NCBI GenBank assembly: GCA_027533105.1
Contig: JAPZTW010000004.1
Span: 313,013-377,012 of the forward strand
Source of the DNA: Sphingomonadaceae bacterium
Lineage (GTDB): Bacteria > Pseudomonadota > Alphaproteobacteria > Sphingomonadales > Sphingomonadaceae
Direction: 5' to 3'
Length of the DNA stretch: 64,000 nucleotides
A model generated the notes under the pieces. That model saw nothing but the letters and a program-made list of their open reading frames with translations, had not been told where the DNA came from and did not search any database. Of the stretch, positions 8,611-16,666 are shown in pieces (position 1 is the first letter of the stretch; every line of letters begins with the position of its first letter). The position numbers were made by a program, and so were the translations under genes.

Positions 8611-8954
8611 GCGACGTTCCTTTCGGTATTAGGCCTTTCGGTGGTGGGCGCGGTGGCGGGCGCGCAGGAGGCACCGCCGCAGCAGTTTTCGGTGAGGTAA
8701 CCCATCAACGCCCCCATCGCCGCGTAATCGGCGGCATAGATGATCGAGCGGCTCTGGCGGCGCTGGGTGACAAGCCCGGCATTGCTCAACTGGGCGAGGT
8801 GAAAGCTCATCGACGAAGCCGGCAGGCCAAGTCGTTCCGCCAGAACGCCCGCTGCCATGCCCTCGGTCCCGGCCTGGACCAGCAGGCGGAAGGTGGCGAG
8901 GCGGTGTTCCTGCGCCAGCGCACTCAGGGCGCGGATTACCAGATCGGCTTGCAT
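8607..8954 (-). CDS. arsR: ArsR-family metalloregulatory repressor
   Basis: A 115-residue winged-helix repressor: ALAQEHRLATFRLLVQAG at the N-terminus, recognition helix region LGLPASSMSFHLAQLSNAGLV. The usual ELCVCDL metal site of E. coli ArsR in helix alpha3 is absent (VLAERLGLPASSMS instead). A Cys pair (ENCCGGASCAPA) sits at the C-terminus, as in ArsR versions whose arsenite-binding cysteines lie near the C-terminal end. A good ribosome site GGAGG lies 5 bases before the ATG and a perfect inverted repeat lies just upstream, so it should repress its own operon until arsenite binds. Confidence 0.93.
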   Translation of the reverse strand: MQADLVIRALSALAQEHRLATFRLLVQAGTEGMAAGVLAERLGLPASSMSFHLAQLSNAGLVTQRRQSRSIIYAADYAAMGALMGYLTENCCGGASCAPATAPTTERPNTERNVA

Positions 8955-8967
8955 CCCATCCTCCGAT

Positions 8968-8995
8968 GATTCGATAAGTATCGAAATATCGAATC
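8968..8995 (-). promoter_or_regulatory. ArsR operator
   Basis: Perfect 9-base inverted repeat GATTCGATA (8968-8976) / TATCGAATC (8987-8995) with a 10-base spacer that itself carries ATCGAAA. It begins 13 bases upstream of the arsR start codon, between the repressor gene and the end of the response regulator gene. Position and symmetry match ArsR-type operators; binding is inferred. Confidence 0.75.
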
Positions 8996-9024
8996 GAAGA
9001 ATCTTGTCAAGTCCGGCGCGGACC

Positions 9025-9711
9025 TCAGTCGCTGTCGGGCAGGGAATCCAGCACGTATCCGGCCGAGCGGACGGTGCGCAGCGGATCGGGCGCGCCCTGG
9101 GCCACCAGCGCCCGGCGCAGGCGGCCGACCCAGACGTCGACCGTGCGCTCGTCGGTAACCTCGTCATCCTTGCCGATCCGCTCGATCAGCGCGGTGCGCG
9201 AAAAGACCTGGTCCGGGTTCTCGAGGAAGTGAGCCAGCAGGCGCATTTCGTTGGGGCGCAACGTCAGCAGTCGCCCCTCGTGCCGCAACTGATGCGCGGA
9301 CATGTCTAGCACCAGGTCGCCATGAACCAGGCGGGCGCGGGCCGGTCGGGTGGCATCCGGCTTGGCTTCATAGTGCGACAGTCGCTCGAGCAATCGTTCG
9401 GGGTTGAGCGGGCCAACCAGGTAATCATCGGCCCCGGCGCGCAGCGCCCGCCGCTTGTCATCGGGATCGCCGCTTTCCAGCACCATGGTGATGTGGCTTT
9501 CGCGCGTGGCGCGCAGATCGCGCAGGTGGCGGACCATCTCCAGCCCGGACCGATCCGGCAGCAGCCAGTCGACAAAGCACCACAAAGCCTTGCCCTGGGG
9601 GATATCGGGCAGGCCATCCTCAAGCGGAGCCACAGCCAGATCGGGCCGGCGACGGCGCAGGGCCTGAAGCAGGGTGGGGGCGGGATCGGTAATGAGAACC
9701 GTGACGGACAT
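9025..9711 (-). CDS. PhoB/OmpR-family response regulator with an atypical receiver
   Basis: A receiver (residues ~1-118) joined to an OmpR/PhoB winged helix (~125-228); the recognition region TDERTVDVWVGRLRRAL is very close to that of PhoB. The receiver keeps a potential phosphoacceptor, D48 in CFVDWLLPDRSG, but the acidic pocket has a single Asp (ITDPAP) and the conserved Lys of the KPF motif is replaced (LVGPLNP). It may therefore not be phosphorylated normally. The start at 9711 (MSVTVLITD) places the receiver correctly; in-frame ATGs at 9762 and 9804 would add a tail without receiver character and would put a direct-repeat promoter element inside the gene. No sensor kinase is adjacent. 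Confidence 0.85.
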   Translation of the reverse strand: MSVTVLITDPAPTLLQALRRRRPDLAVAPLEDGLPDIPQGKALWCFVDWLLPDRSGLEMVRHLRDLRATRESHITMVLESGDPDDKRRALRAGADDYLVGPLNPERLLERLSHYEAKPDATRPARARLVHGDLVLDMSAHQLRHEGRLLTLRPNEMRLLAHFLENPDQVFSRTALIERIGKDDEVTDERTVDVWVGRLRRALVAQGAPDPLRTVRSAGYVLDSLPDSD

Positions 9712-9760
9712 GTTCGGGCACTTGGCAAAATCGGACTTCGCCAAAGCATGCCGGGCGGAC

Positions 9761-9778
9761 ATGACGGATTCGTGACGG
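9761..9778 (-). promoter_or_regulatory. PHO-box-like direct repeat upstream of the response regulator
   Basis: On the minus strand this reads CCGTCACGAATCCGTCAT: two CCGTCA units exactly 11 bases apart, the architecture of the E. coli PHO box (CTGTCAT-N4-CTGTCAC), matching it at 13 of 18 positions. It lies 50 bases upstream of the preferred start of the regulator gene. A TGACGG-tatt-CCGTCA inverted repeat (9773-9788) overlaps it. Autoregulation is inferred. Confidence 0.45.
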
Positions 9779-9819
9779 TATTCCGTCAGCAACAATTCGG
9801 TCATCGCAAGTGGCTGGGC

Positions 9820-9837
9820 GTGTCATCCCGGTGTCAC
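9820..9837 (+). promoter_or_regulatory. PHO-box-like direct repeat in the divergent promoter region
   Basis: GTGTCATCCCGGTGTCAC: two GTGTCA units 11 bases apart, differing from the PHO-box consensus mainly in the 4-base linker. It sits between the minus-strand regulator and the plus-strand secreted protein at 9901, so it could serve either. Recognition by the neighbouring PhoB-like protein is inferred from its PhoB-like DNA-recognition helix. Confidence 0.5.
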
Positions 9838-9900
9838 ATAAAAGGCCATGAATGGCTGGCGGATTGGGCCTATGCTGCGGCGTGAGGAGAGCCACTGCCC

Positions 9901-10422
9901 ATGCGTCTTTGTCTGCCTGTCCTGATTGCCGCCATGCTGTCCGCCAGCCCGGCCGCGGCCGAGCGGTTGCAGTTCGATCACCGGCTTTCGCCCAGCCTCA
10001 AGGCCGCATTTGATGCCAATGATCCGGCGCTGATCGACTTCAACGACAAGAATCCGCGCTATGTTACCGATCTGGTCGCGATGCGCGGGAAATCGGCAAA
10101 GGACTGGATCGAGGCGCTACTGATCATTGCCCGGACTCCGAGCAAGACTGTACGCACCCCCGGCGCTTGGCGGGACGAGCTCCAGGCCGAAGCCCAGCGC
10201 CGCTGCGCCAGCACGTTCCAGCTCCTGGCCGAGGACGAGGTCTCGGTCACTTTCGAGCGTCGCTCGACCGGCTGCCCCTCCGGCTATGCCCCCATTGCGG
10301 TCTATCGCGTGGTGGCGGGCAAGCGGTCGTTGTTCCTCCTGGGCTTCATGGCCAGGGATGCGGTTGGCGATCAGACCCTGCGCGAATGGCGGGCAGTGCT
10401 GGCCTCGGCGCGAATCGAATAG
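9901..10422 (+). CDS. Secreted protein of unknown function
   Basis: A 173-residue protein with a clear signal peptide (MRLCLPVLIAAMLSASPAAA, cleavage likely before ER), so it should be periplasmic. The mature part is mostly alpha-beta without membrane segments. It has two cysteines (RRCASTF and TGCPSG) that could form a disulfide. I do not recognise a family. A ribosome site (GAGGAG) lies ~10 bases before the ATG. It is divergent from the PhoB-like regulator and lies downstream of a PHO-box-like repeat, so a phosphate-limitation role is possible but unproven. Confidence 0.75.
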   Translation: MRLCLPVLIAAMLSASPAAAERLQFDHRLSPSLKAAFDANDPALIDFNDKNPRYVTDLVAMRGKSAKDWIEALLIIARTPSKTVRTPGAWRDELQAEAQRRCASTFQLLAEDEVSVTFERRSTGCPSGYAPIAVYRVVAGKRSLFLLGFMARDAVGDQTLREWRAVLASARIE

Positions 10423-10469
10423 GCCTCGCCGATGCCCCCGGGTGGCCGCACCGGCTGATCGTCAGACTC

Positions 10470-10487
10470 CTGTCTTATTAGTGTCAG
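10470..10487 (+). promoter_or_regulatory. PHO-box-like direct repeat upstream of the TonB receptor
   Basis: CTGTCTTATTAGTGTCAG contains TGTC units at 10471 and 10482, again exactly 11 bases apart, and agrees with the PHO-box consensus at 12 of 18 positions. It lies ~140 bases upstream of the receptor start. The remainder of the 203-base gap (10423-10625) contains a short GAAAC-gcaa-GTTTC palindrome (10587-10600) and no gene. Confidence 0.35.
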
Positions 10488-10625
10488 CTAGCCTTCGCGG
10501 AAGCGACACACGCGACCCCTAGTGGCGGCGTTGAGACCGCTGCAGGGGGTGATTCGATTCGCGGCTCCCCCCTTGAGCACGGCCTTGAAACGCAAGTTTC
10601 GAATGACACTCAGGGAAGAACCGCA

Positions 10626-13292
10626 ATGACCCGCTTGAACGCACGCTCATCCGCCTCGCTGATCGCGCTGGCGACCGCTCTTGGCCTTGGCCTGGGCGGT
10701 ACAGCGCAGGCTGCCGTGACCGTGACCGGCTCCGCCGTCTTTGTTGACGCCGCTGCGCCCGAAGATGCCGCCGAGGCTACCGCCGCCCCGCAGGATGCCG
10801 CAATGGGCGCGCAGGACGGCAGCAGCGAGGCCCAGAACGACGGCCTGACCGATATCGTCGTGACCGCGACCAAGCGCGAAACCAACCTGCAGCGCACGCC
10901 GATCTCGATTTCGGTGATGGGCGCAGAAACCATCCGCGAGCGCAAGGTGCAGAGCCTGATGGACCTCGCCGATGGCGGCGTTCCCTCGCTCCGCGTCGCG
11001 CCGTTTGAATCGCGCCAGTCGGCGCTGACCGTCGGCATCCGCGGGATCGTCCCGCTTGATGCCAACCAGCCTGCCCGCGAACAGGGCGTCGGTATCTATA
11101 TCGATGGTGTCTATCTCGGCCGCCAGCATGGCCTCAACACCGGCCTGTTTGACGTCGAGCGGGTTGAAGTCCTGAAGGGGCCGCAGGGTACCCTGTTCGG
11201 CCGCAACACCGAAGGCGGCGCGGTCTCGATCGTTTCGAAGGCCCCGACCGGCAAGTTCGAGGGCCGGATCGACGGCGGCATCGGCAACATCGGCACCTAC
11301 AATGCCGGCATCCACCTCAACCTGCCCGAAGTGGCCGGCTTCTCGGTCAAGCTGGATGGCGTGCTCGCCCACCAGGACGCGGTGACCAAGAACCCCCTGG
11401 CCGGTCAGGCCGGCTGGGGCCAGTTCCATCGCAAGGGTTTCCGCGCCGCCGTGCGCTGGCAGCCGGTGGACGGCATCACCAACGACTTCTCGTTCGACAC
11501 CGCGCATGACGAGAACTCGCCCTATTACAGCCAGCTGCTGAACTATAACCCCAACAACTGCCTCAGCGGCGGGACCAACACCGCGCCGCTGGCGATCCCG
11601 GCGGGCAGCACCTGCGTTACGCCGGGTACCGATTTCATCGGCACCCAGGGCACGATCAAGCCGCTGCCGCCGGGCGTTGTGGTCAACGGCACGAGCCTGA
11701 TGCGCGTGGCCGATATCGGGGTTCCGCAGGCGGTCACCGTCGACAAGACCTTTGGCTATACCAACATCTTCAAGTGGAAGATCGCGCCCGAAATCGAACT
11801 GCGTTCGATCACCTCGTGGCGCGGGGTCGAGGTCGAGCAGAACGACAACGCCGGCGGCCTGCACCGCGTGCCGGTGATCAACCTGACGGCGGCTTGTGCC
11901 GGCGCCAACTGCGCTTTCAGCCGTTACAGCCGCGCCGACCTGTTCCAGCGCCAGTTCAGCCAGGAACTGCAGGCCGTCGGCTCGATCGGTTCGGTCGATT
12001 ACGTGGCCGGTTTCTATTACTTCAACGAACGCGTGCGCGACGATGCCGCCACCCCGAACTCGATGGGTGCGACCGCGATCGTGACCGGCGGCGTGGTGAC
12101 CGGTGCGACCTATGCGCCGATCCCGTTCTGCACCGGCGCGCCTAACCCGGCGCTGGGCAAGGCCGTGCAGGGCTGCTCGATCGACCGCGCCTCCAGCGTG
12201 CGTTCGAAGAGCTATGCCTTCTATGGCCAGGCCACCTGGAACGCGACCGAGCAGCTCCACATCACCGTGGGCGGTCGCTACACCAAGGACAAGAAGCAGG
12301 GTGAACTGCTGTGGTCGCGCGGGGTCAACTACCAGACCAACCCGACCGTCGCGGCCACCAACGGCTATACCCCGCTCGACAAGGAATGGAGCCGCTTCAA
12401 TCCGATGGCGACCGTCGCCTACGATTTCAGCAGCTCGGTCCACGGCTATGTCAAATATGCCACCGGCTATCGCGCCGGCGGGGCCAGCTCGCGCACCTCG
12501 GACTATCGGGCCTTCGATCCGGAAGACGTGAAGAGCTATGAAATCGGCCTCAAGGCCGACTTCTGGGACCGCCGTGCCCGCTTCAACGTCGCCGCCTACA
12601 TGATGGACCGCAAGGGCAGCCAGGTCGACCTGTCGACCATCCAGCCGACCGCGACCGGCAACTTCAACAACCTGGTTACCTTCAATGCGCCGGGCACGAC
12701 CAAGATCCGCGGGATCGAGGCCGACCTGACCGTGAAGCCGACCGACCGGCTGAAGTTCGATCTGTCCTATGCCTATACCTACACCGACATTCCGGCGGTT
12801 CCGGTGACCTACCGCGAGTTTACCTCGGCTGGCGTGCCCACCGGGCAGTCGACCACGGTGCTGCAGAAGTTCTACATCGTCTACACCCCGCGCAACGCGG
12901 CCAGTGCCTCGGTGGATTACGAGATCCCGATCGGCAGCGCCGATACGAAGATCAAGTTCCACGTCGATGCCAACTATTCGCAGGCGACCCAGAGCTTCGA
13001 CCAGTTCGCGACCAAGGCCGATGAAAGCTTCATCGTCAACGCGCGTCTTTCGGTGATCGATATCGATGTGGGCGGAACGAAGCTGAACCTGGGCCTGTGG
13101 AGCCGCAACCTGTTTGACAACCAGCTGGTCTATCGCCGCGATCCGTCGAACAGCCTGCCCGCGGTCCAGTCGAACGCCGTGGCCGGTGTGCCCAACATCA
13201 CCCGGATCGGTAACAACAACAACGTGCTGGGCGATTACGGCAACTTCAACATGCCGCGCACCTTCGGTGTGGACGCCTCGATCAAGTTCTGA
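10626..13292 (+). CDS. TonB-dependent outer-membrane receptor
   Basis: An 888-residue receptor with signal peptide (MTRLNARSSASLIALATALG...AQA), an Ala-rich linker, and a TonB-box-like LTDIVVTATKRETNLQ. It has a plug domain with the RVEVLKGPQGTLFGRNTEGGAVSI motif and a beta-barrel that ends FGVDASIKF with the terminal aromatic residue needed for barrel assembly. The substrate is not shown by sequence. Loop residues with cysteine pairs (NNCLSGG, STCVTPG, CAGANC) suggest extracellular disulfides. A PHO-box-like repeat upstream and the PhoB-like gene nearby hint at phosphate-ester or phosphonate uptake (inference). A strong terminator follows. Confidence 0.93.
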   Translation: MTRLNARSSASLIALATALGLGLGGTAQAAVTVTGSAVFVDAAAPEDAAEATAAPQDAAMGAQDGSSEAQNDGLTDIVVTATKRETNLQRTPISISVMGAETIRERKVQSLMDLADGGVPSLRVAPFESRQSALTVGIRGIVPLDANQPAREQGVGIYIDGVYLGRQHGLNTGLFDVERVEVLKGPQGTLFGRNTEGGAVSIVSKAPTGKFEGRIDGGIGNIGTYNAGIHLNLPEVAGFSVKLDGVLAHQDAVTKNPLAGQAGWGQFHRKGFRAAVRWQPVDGITNDFSFDTAHDENSPYYSQLLNYNPNNCLSGGTNTAPLAIPAGSTCVTPGTDFIGTQGTIKPLPPGVVVNGTSLMRVADIGVPQAVTVDKTFGYTNIFKWKIAPEIELRSITSWRGVEVEQNDNAGGLHRVPVINLTAACAGANCAFSRYSRADLFQRQFSQELQAVGSIGSVDYVAGFYYFNERVRDDAATPNSMGATAIVTGGVVTGATYAPIPFCTGAPNPALGKAVQGCSIDRASSVRSKSYAFYGQATWNATEQLHITVGGRYTKDKKQGELLWSRGVNYQTNPTVAATNGYTPLDKEWSRFNPMATVAYDFSSSVHGYVKYATGYRAGGASSRTSDYRAFDPEDVKSYEIGLKADFWDRRARFNVAAYMMDRKGSQVDLSTIQPTATGNFNNLVTFNAPGTTKIRGIEADLTVKPTDRLKFDLSYAYTYTDIPAVPVTYREFTSAGVPTGQSTTVLQKFYIVYTPRNAASASVDYEIPIGSADTKIKFHVDANYSQATQSFDQFATKADESFIVNARLSVIDIDVGGTKLNLGLWSRNLFDNQLVYRRDPSNSLPAVQSNAVAGVPNITRIGNNNNVLGDYGNFNMPRTFGVDASIKF

Positions 13293-13316
13293 CCGGGTAT
13301 CCCTCTACCCTGCACT

Positions 13317-13354
13317 GGCGGGCCGGCGGCTTCTTGCTTCCGGCCCGCCTTTTT
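13317..13354 (+). terminator. Rho-independent terminator of the TonB receptor gene
   Basis: GGCGGGCCGG (13317-13326) pairs perfectly with CCGGCCCGCC (13340-13349) around a 13-base loop and is followed by TTTTTGTTGTT. It begins 24 bases after the receptor stop codon. Confidence 0.92.
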
Positions 13355-13443
13355 GTTGTTGGCGCGCTACGGATATTTGGGATTGCGGCAAATCGGATGA
13401 CATGTTGATTATCATTGCTTCAGAACAACCCGGGGAGAAGTTC

Positions 13444-14082
13444 ATGAAGCACGATGCAAAGCCTTGGTCGGCCAGTCTGCCGCTCGCCATGACCATCATG
13501 GCCCTGGCCATTCCGGTCGGCGCCCGGGCCCAGCCCTATCCCATGCCCGATTACCTGCCCGAGCGCAGCATGATGCAGATGCAGAACTGCGGCTATGAAC
13601 AGGGCCAGGCGGTGCAGAACCTGATCCAGCGCGCCGTCCCTGCGGGTGAGATCCGCTGCTATTCGAAGGACGCCTTTGTTCAATCGCCCGGTTTGACGAT
13701 CGATCTCGTTATCCCGGCGGGATCGCAGACCGCCGAAGTCGGTTTCAATTTCATCACGCTGAAGGGACGGGTCAACAAGTCGGTCAACGTCGTTCCCAAG
13801 GGTTGGGCGACCGCGAGCTGTGCCGATGCCCCGGCGATGGCCTGGTATCTGTTCAGCGGCCTCGTCTATGATGGCAACCAGTACCTCAAGATGCCCAAGG
13901 TCACCGGGTGCAGCCTGGTGCCGTCGGTACTGGTCGATCCCTTGAAGGGACAAAGCCCGCTGGGCCTGCCGCTTAACCGCTGGGGGCCGATGACCCTGGG
14001 CAATGAAGTCCGCACCGTCCGCTTCACGGTTTCGCTGGCCGAAATGCGCAAGACCCTGCCGCCGCATCTGAAGCGGCCCTGA
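13444..14082 (+). CDS. Secreted protein of unknown function
   Basis: A 212-residue protein starting MKHDAKPWSASLPLAMTIMA and carrying a signal peptide that ends at GARA-QP. The ATG at 13444 is preceded by GGGGAGAAG; the open frame extends further upstream, but that part overlaps the receptor gene and terminator. The mature chain has four or more cysteines (NCGYEQG, IRCYSK, ASCADAP, TGCSLV), suggesting disulfides in the periplasm. I do not recognise the family. It lies between the terminator and a TetR-controlled efflux operon without an obvious link to either. Confidence 0.7.
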   Translation: MKHDAKPWSASLPLAMTIMALAIPVGARAQPYPMPDYLPERSMMQMQNCGYEQGQAVQNLIQRAVPAGEIRCYSKDAFVQSPGLTIDLVIPAGSQTAEVGFNFITLKGRVNKSVNVVPKGWATASCADAPAMAWYLFSGLVYDGNQYLKMPKVTGCSLVPSVLVDPLKGQSPLGLPLNRWGPMTLGNEVRTVRFTVSLAEMRKTLPPHLKRP

Positions 14083-14112
14083 TCGGGCGGAGCAGGTGGC
14101 GCGGGAGCACCC

Positions 14113-14141
14113 TTGTTTATAACTGACTGGTCAGTTATAAA
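14113..14141 (+). promoter_or_regulatory. TetR-family operator overlapping a leaderless promoter
   Basis: TTTATAACTGAC (14116-14127) and GTCAGTTATAAA (14130-14141) form a perfect 12-base inverted repeat with a 2-base centre. TTGTTT (14113-14118) and TATAAA (14136-14141) are 17 bases apart, so the palindrome fills the promoter between -35 and -10. The predicted transcription start coincides with the ATG at 14148, which has no Shine-Dalgarno sequence, implying a leaderless mRNA. Repression by the adjacent TetR protein is inferred. Confidence 0.75.
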
Positions 14142-14147
14142 CGAATC

Positions 14148-14765
14148 ATGCCGCGTCCCGCCGCCCCGATCGATCGTGACAGCCTGCTGGCGCTGGCCCG
14201 GGCCGAATTCAGCGCGCGCGGGTTTGCCGCTGCCCGGATGGAGGACATTGCGCGGGCGGGCGGCATTTCCAAGGCGGCGCTCTATCTGCGGTTCCCATCG
14301 AAAGAGGCGATCTTCGAGGAGGCCGTGCGCGACCTGATCGCGCGGACCTTGCCCGCTCTGCTGCCGTCCGAGTTCGGCGATCTCTCAGCCGAAGCGGTGC
14401 TGCGTCAGTTCCTGCCGCTGGCTTTCGAGCGGTTGACCGACCCCGAGTTCGCCTTCGTTCCCCGGGTGATCATCGGCGAAGGGGCAAACTTCCCGGAACT
14501 GGCCCGGTTCTATCATGACGAGGTGGTGCAGCGTGTGCTGGACCTGATGACCGGGCTGATCCGGCACGGGATAAAGCGCGGCGAGTTCGCCTGCGCCGAC
14601 CCCGAGCTGGCCTGCCGGACGATTGCCGGGGGAGCGATCTTTGCGGCCCTGTGGCGGGTGGTGTTCGAGCCAGTCGGGGCCGAGCCGATCGATCCGGTCC
14701 GGCTGGCCCATGCCCATGCCGATACCGTGCTGGCGGGCCTGCTGGTGCGCGGGGAGCAGAACTGA
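14148..14765 (+). CDS. TetR-family transcriptional repressor
   Basis: A 205-residue regulator with a classical TetR helix-turn-helix (ARAEFSARGFAAARMEDIARAGGISKAALYLRFPSKEAIF) in residues ~10-55 and an all-helical ligand-binding C-terminal domain. It is the first gene of an operon with an HlyD-type adaptor, ABC ATPase and ABC-2 permease. This is the layout of the E. coli ybhGFSR system with its TetR repressor CecR, so it most likely represses efflux until a toxic compound binds. Its own promoter carries a perfect 26-base palindrome. The stop codon overlaps the next start (TGATG). Confidence 0.93.
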   Translation: MPRPAAPIDRDSLLALARAEFSARGFAAARMEDIARAGGISKAALYLRFPSKEAIFEEAVRDLIARTLPALLPSEFGDLSAEAVLRQFLPLAFERLTDPEFAFVPRVIIGEGANFPELARFYHDEVVQRVLDLMTGLIRHGIKRGEFACADPELACRTIAGGAIFAALWRVVFEPVGAEPIDPVRLAHAHADTVLAGLLVRGEQN

Positions 14766-15739
14766 TGGTCGCCATTCCCAAACCCGTGATTGGCGCTGGC
14801 CTCCTTGCCGTGCTGGCCGCTGCCGCCTGGGCCAACTGGCCCGAGACCGGGGGCGAGAAATGGCTCGGCTATGTCGAGGCAGAAACGATCTATATCGCCG
14901 CACCCGTATCGGGCCGGCTGGCTGCGCGCCCGGTTGAACGTGGCACCAGCGTTGCCGCCGGTGCGCCGCTGTTCGCGCTTGATCCCGAAACGACCGATGC
15001 CGATGCGGCCCGCGCTGCGGCGCAGGTTGCGGCGGCATCGGCCCAAGCGGCGGACCTGGCCGATCCGCGCCAGCGCGCGCCTGAACTGGCCGCGTCCCGG
15101 GCCGCAGCCGCCGGGGCAGCGGCGCGGCTGACGCGCGCCAGCAATGACTTTGACCGCATCGCCGCGCTGGCGGGCAAGGGTTTTGCCAGCCGGGCCCAGC
15201 TTGATGCCGCGCGTGCCGCGCGCGATGCCGCCGGAGCCGATCTGGCGGCCACGCGGGCGCAGGTTGCGGCGGGGGAAATGGCTGCCGGACGGGCCGCGCA
15301 ACAGCAGGCCGCCCGGGCGGAGATTGCCGGGGCTGCCGCATCCTTGCGCGCCCAGCGCCAGCGCCAGCGCGAGATCGCCCCGGTCGCGCCCGAAGCCGGG
15401 GTCATCGAACAGACCTTTTACAACCCCGGCGAATGGGTGCCGGCCAATGCCCCGGTGGTGGCGGTATTGCCTGATGCCCGGCGCAAGTTGCGCTTTTACG
15501 TGCCGGAGGCGCGGATTGCGGCGCTAAAGCCGGGCGATGCGATCCGCTATGGCTGCGATGGCTGCGGCGCTGGCGCCAGCGCACGGATCAGCTTCATCGC
15601 CCCGCGCGCCGAATATACCCCGCCGGTGATCTACTCCGAAAATGCCCGGGCCAAGCTGGTCTTTCTGGTCGAAGCCATGCTGCCTGCCACCGCGCGCCCG
15701 CTGCCCCCCGGCCTGCCGGTCGAGGTGACCCCGCCATGA
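14765..15739 (+). CDS. HlyD-family membrane fusion protein of an ABC exporter
   Basis: A 324-residue periplasmic adaptor. One N-terminal membrane anchor (PVIGAGLLAVLAAAAWANW) is followed by a lipoyl-like half (YVEAETIYIAAPVSGRLAARPV), a long Ala/Arg-rich coiled-coil hairpin (~residues 80-195, typical of contact with TolC), the second lipoyl half (APEAGVIEQTFYNPGEWV) and a beta-barrel. It corresponds to YbhG in E. coli. A CDGCGAG segment near residue 263 gives it two close cysteines, which is unusual for the family. It starts one base into the TetR stop codon and overlaps the ATPase gene by 4 bases, so all four genes are coupled. Confidence 0.9.
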   Translation: MVAIPKPVIGAGLLAVLAAAAWANWPETGGEKWLGYVEAETIYIAAPVSGRLAARPVERGTSVAAGAPLFALDPETTDADAARAAAQVAAASAQAADLADPRQRAPELAASRAAAAGAAARLTRASNDFDRIAALAGKGFASRAQLDAARAARDAAGADLAATRAQVAAGEMAAGRAAQQQAARAEIAGAAASLRAQRQRQREIAPVAPEAGVIEQTFYNPGEWVPANAPVVAVLPDARRKLRFYVPEARIAALKPGDAIRYGCDGCGAGASARISFIAPRAEYTPPVIYSENARAKLVFLVEAMLPATARPLPPGLPVEVTPP

Positions 15740-16665
15740 GCGCGGTGCCCGCGATCGCGGTGCGCGGGCTGACCAAGCGGTTTGGTCCACGAACCGTGGT
15801 CGACAATATCGACCTTACGGTCATGCCCGGCCGGATCTGCGGCTTCCTCGGCCCCAACGGCTCGGGCAAGACCACCACCTTGCGGATGATCTGCGGCCTG
15901 CTGATCCCCGATGCCGGGGAGGGCGAGGTGCTCGGGCTGGACCTGGCGCGCCAGCGCCGCGCGATCAAGCACCAGATCGGCTACATGACCCAGAAGTTCG
16001 GCCTCTTTTCCGACCTGTCGATTGCCGAGAACCTGGAGTTCATCGCTCGCGTCTATGGTCTTGACCGACGGCAGGAACGGGTGGCGCAGACGCTGGAGCG
16101 GCTGGGCCTGACCAGCCGGGCGGACCAGTTGGCCGGCAAGCTGTCGGGCGGTTGGAAGCAGCGCCTGGCCCTGGCCGCGGCGGTGATGCACGAGCCGAAG
16201 ATCCTGCTGCTCGACGAGCCGACCGCCGGGGTCGATCCGCAGGCGCGACGCGAGTTCTGGGATCAGATCCATGCCCTGGCCGCCGGTGGCATGACCGTGC
16301 TGGTTTCGACCCATTACATGGACGAGGCCGAGCGCTGCCACGAGATCGCCTATATCGCCTATGGCGTGATGCTGGCGCGCGGCACGATCGGGGCGGTGAT
16401 TGCCGGATCGGGCCTTGTTGCCCTGCACGGCGAAGGGCCGGGCGCCGACCGGCTGGCGGCAGAGATCGAACAACGCCCCGGGGTGGCGATGGCGGCACCC
16501 TTTGGCACCTCGCTCCATGTCTGTGGCACCGATCCGGCCGCGCTGCGGCAGGCGGTGGAGCCATGGGCCGACCGTATCCGCTTCACCCCGACCGAACCCA
16601 GCCTGGAGGATGTCTTCATCCACCTGATGCGCGGCGCGACCGACAATTCGGTGGAGGCCCGCTGA
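15736..16665 (+). CDS. ABC exporter ATP-binding protein
   Basis: A 309-residue single-domain ATPase: Walker A GPNGSGKTT, Q-loop in YMTQKFGLF, signature LSGGWKQRLALA, Walker B ILLLDEPTAGVD and the H-loop STHYMDEAERC. The C-terminal ~80 residues form the extra domain seen in drug and polysaccharide exporters. E. coli YbhF carries two such ATPase domains in one chain; here there is one, so it must act as a homodimer. It overlaps the HlyD gene by 4 bases and is separated from the permease gene by one base. Confidence 0.93.
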   Translation: MSAVPAIAVRGLTKRFGPRTVVDNIDLTVMPGRICGFLGPNGSGKTTTLRMICGLLIPDAGEGEVLGLDLARQRRAIKHQIGYMTQKFGLFSDLSIAENLEFIARVYGLDRRQERVAQTLERLGLTSRADQLAGKLSGGWKQRLALAAAVMHEPKILLLDEPTAGVDPQARREFWDQIHALAAGGMTVLVSTHYMDEAERCHEIAYIAYGVMLARGTIGAVIAGSGLVALHGEGPGADRLAAEIEQRPGVAMAAPFGTSLHVCGTDPAALRQAVEPWADRIRFTPTEPSLEDVFIHLMRGATDNSVEAR

Positions 16666-16666
16666 G

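Noticed and set aside
10647..12962. 771-codon minus-strand frame opposite the first TonB receptor
   Set aside because: Composition-driven antisense frame; the plus-strand receptor and its terminator are clear.
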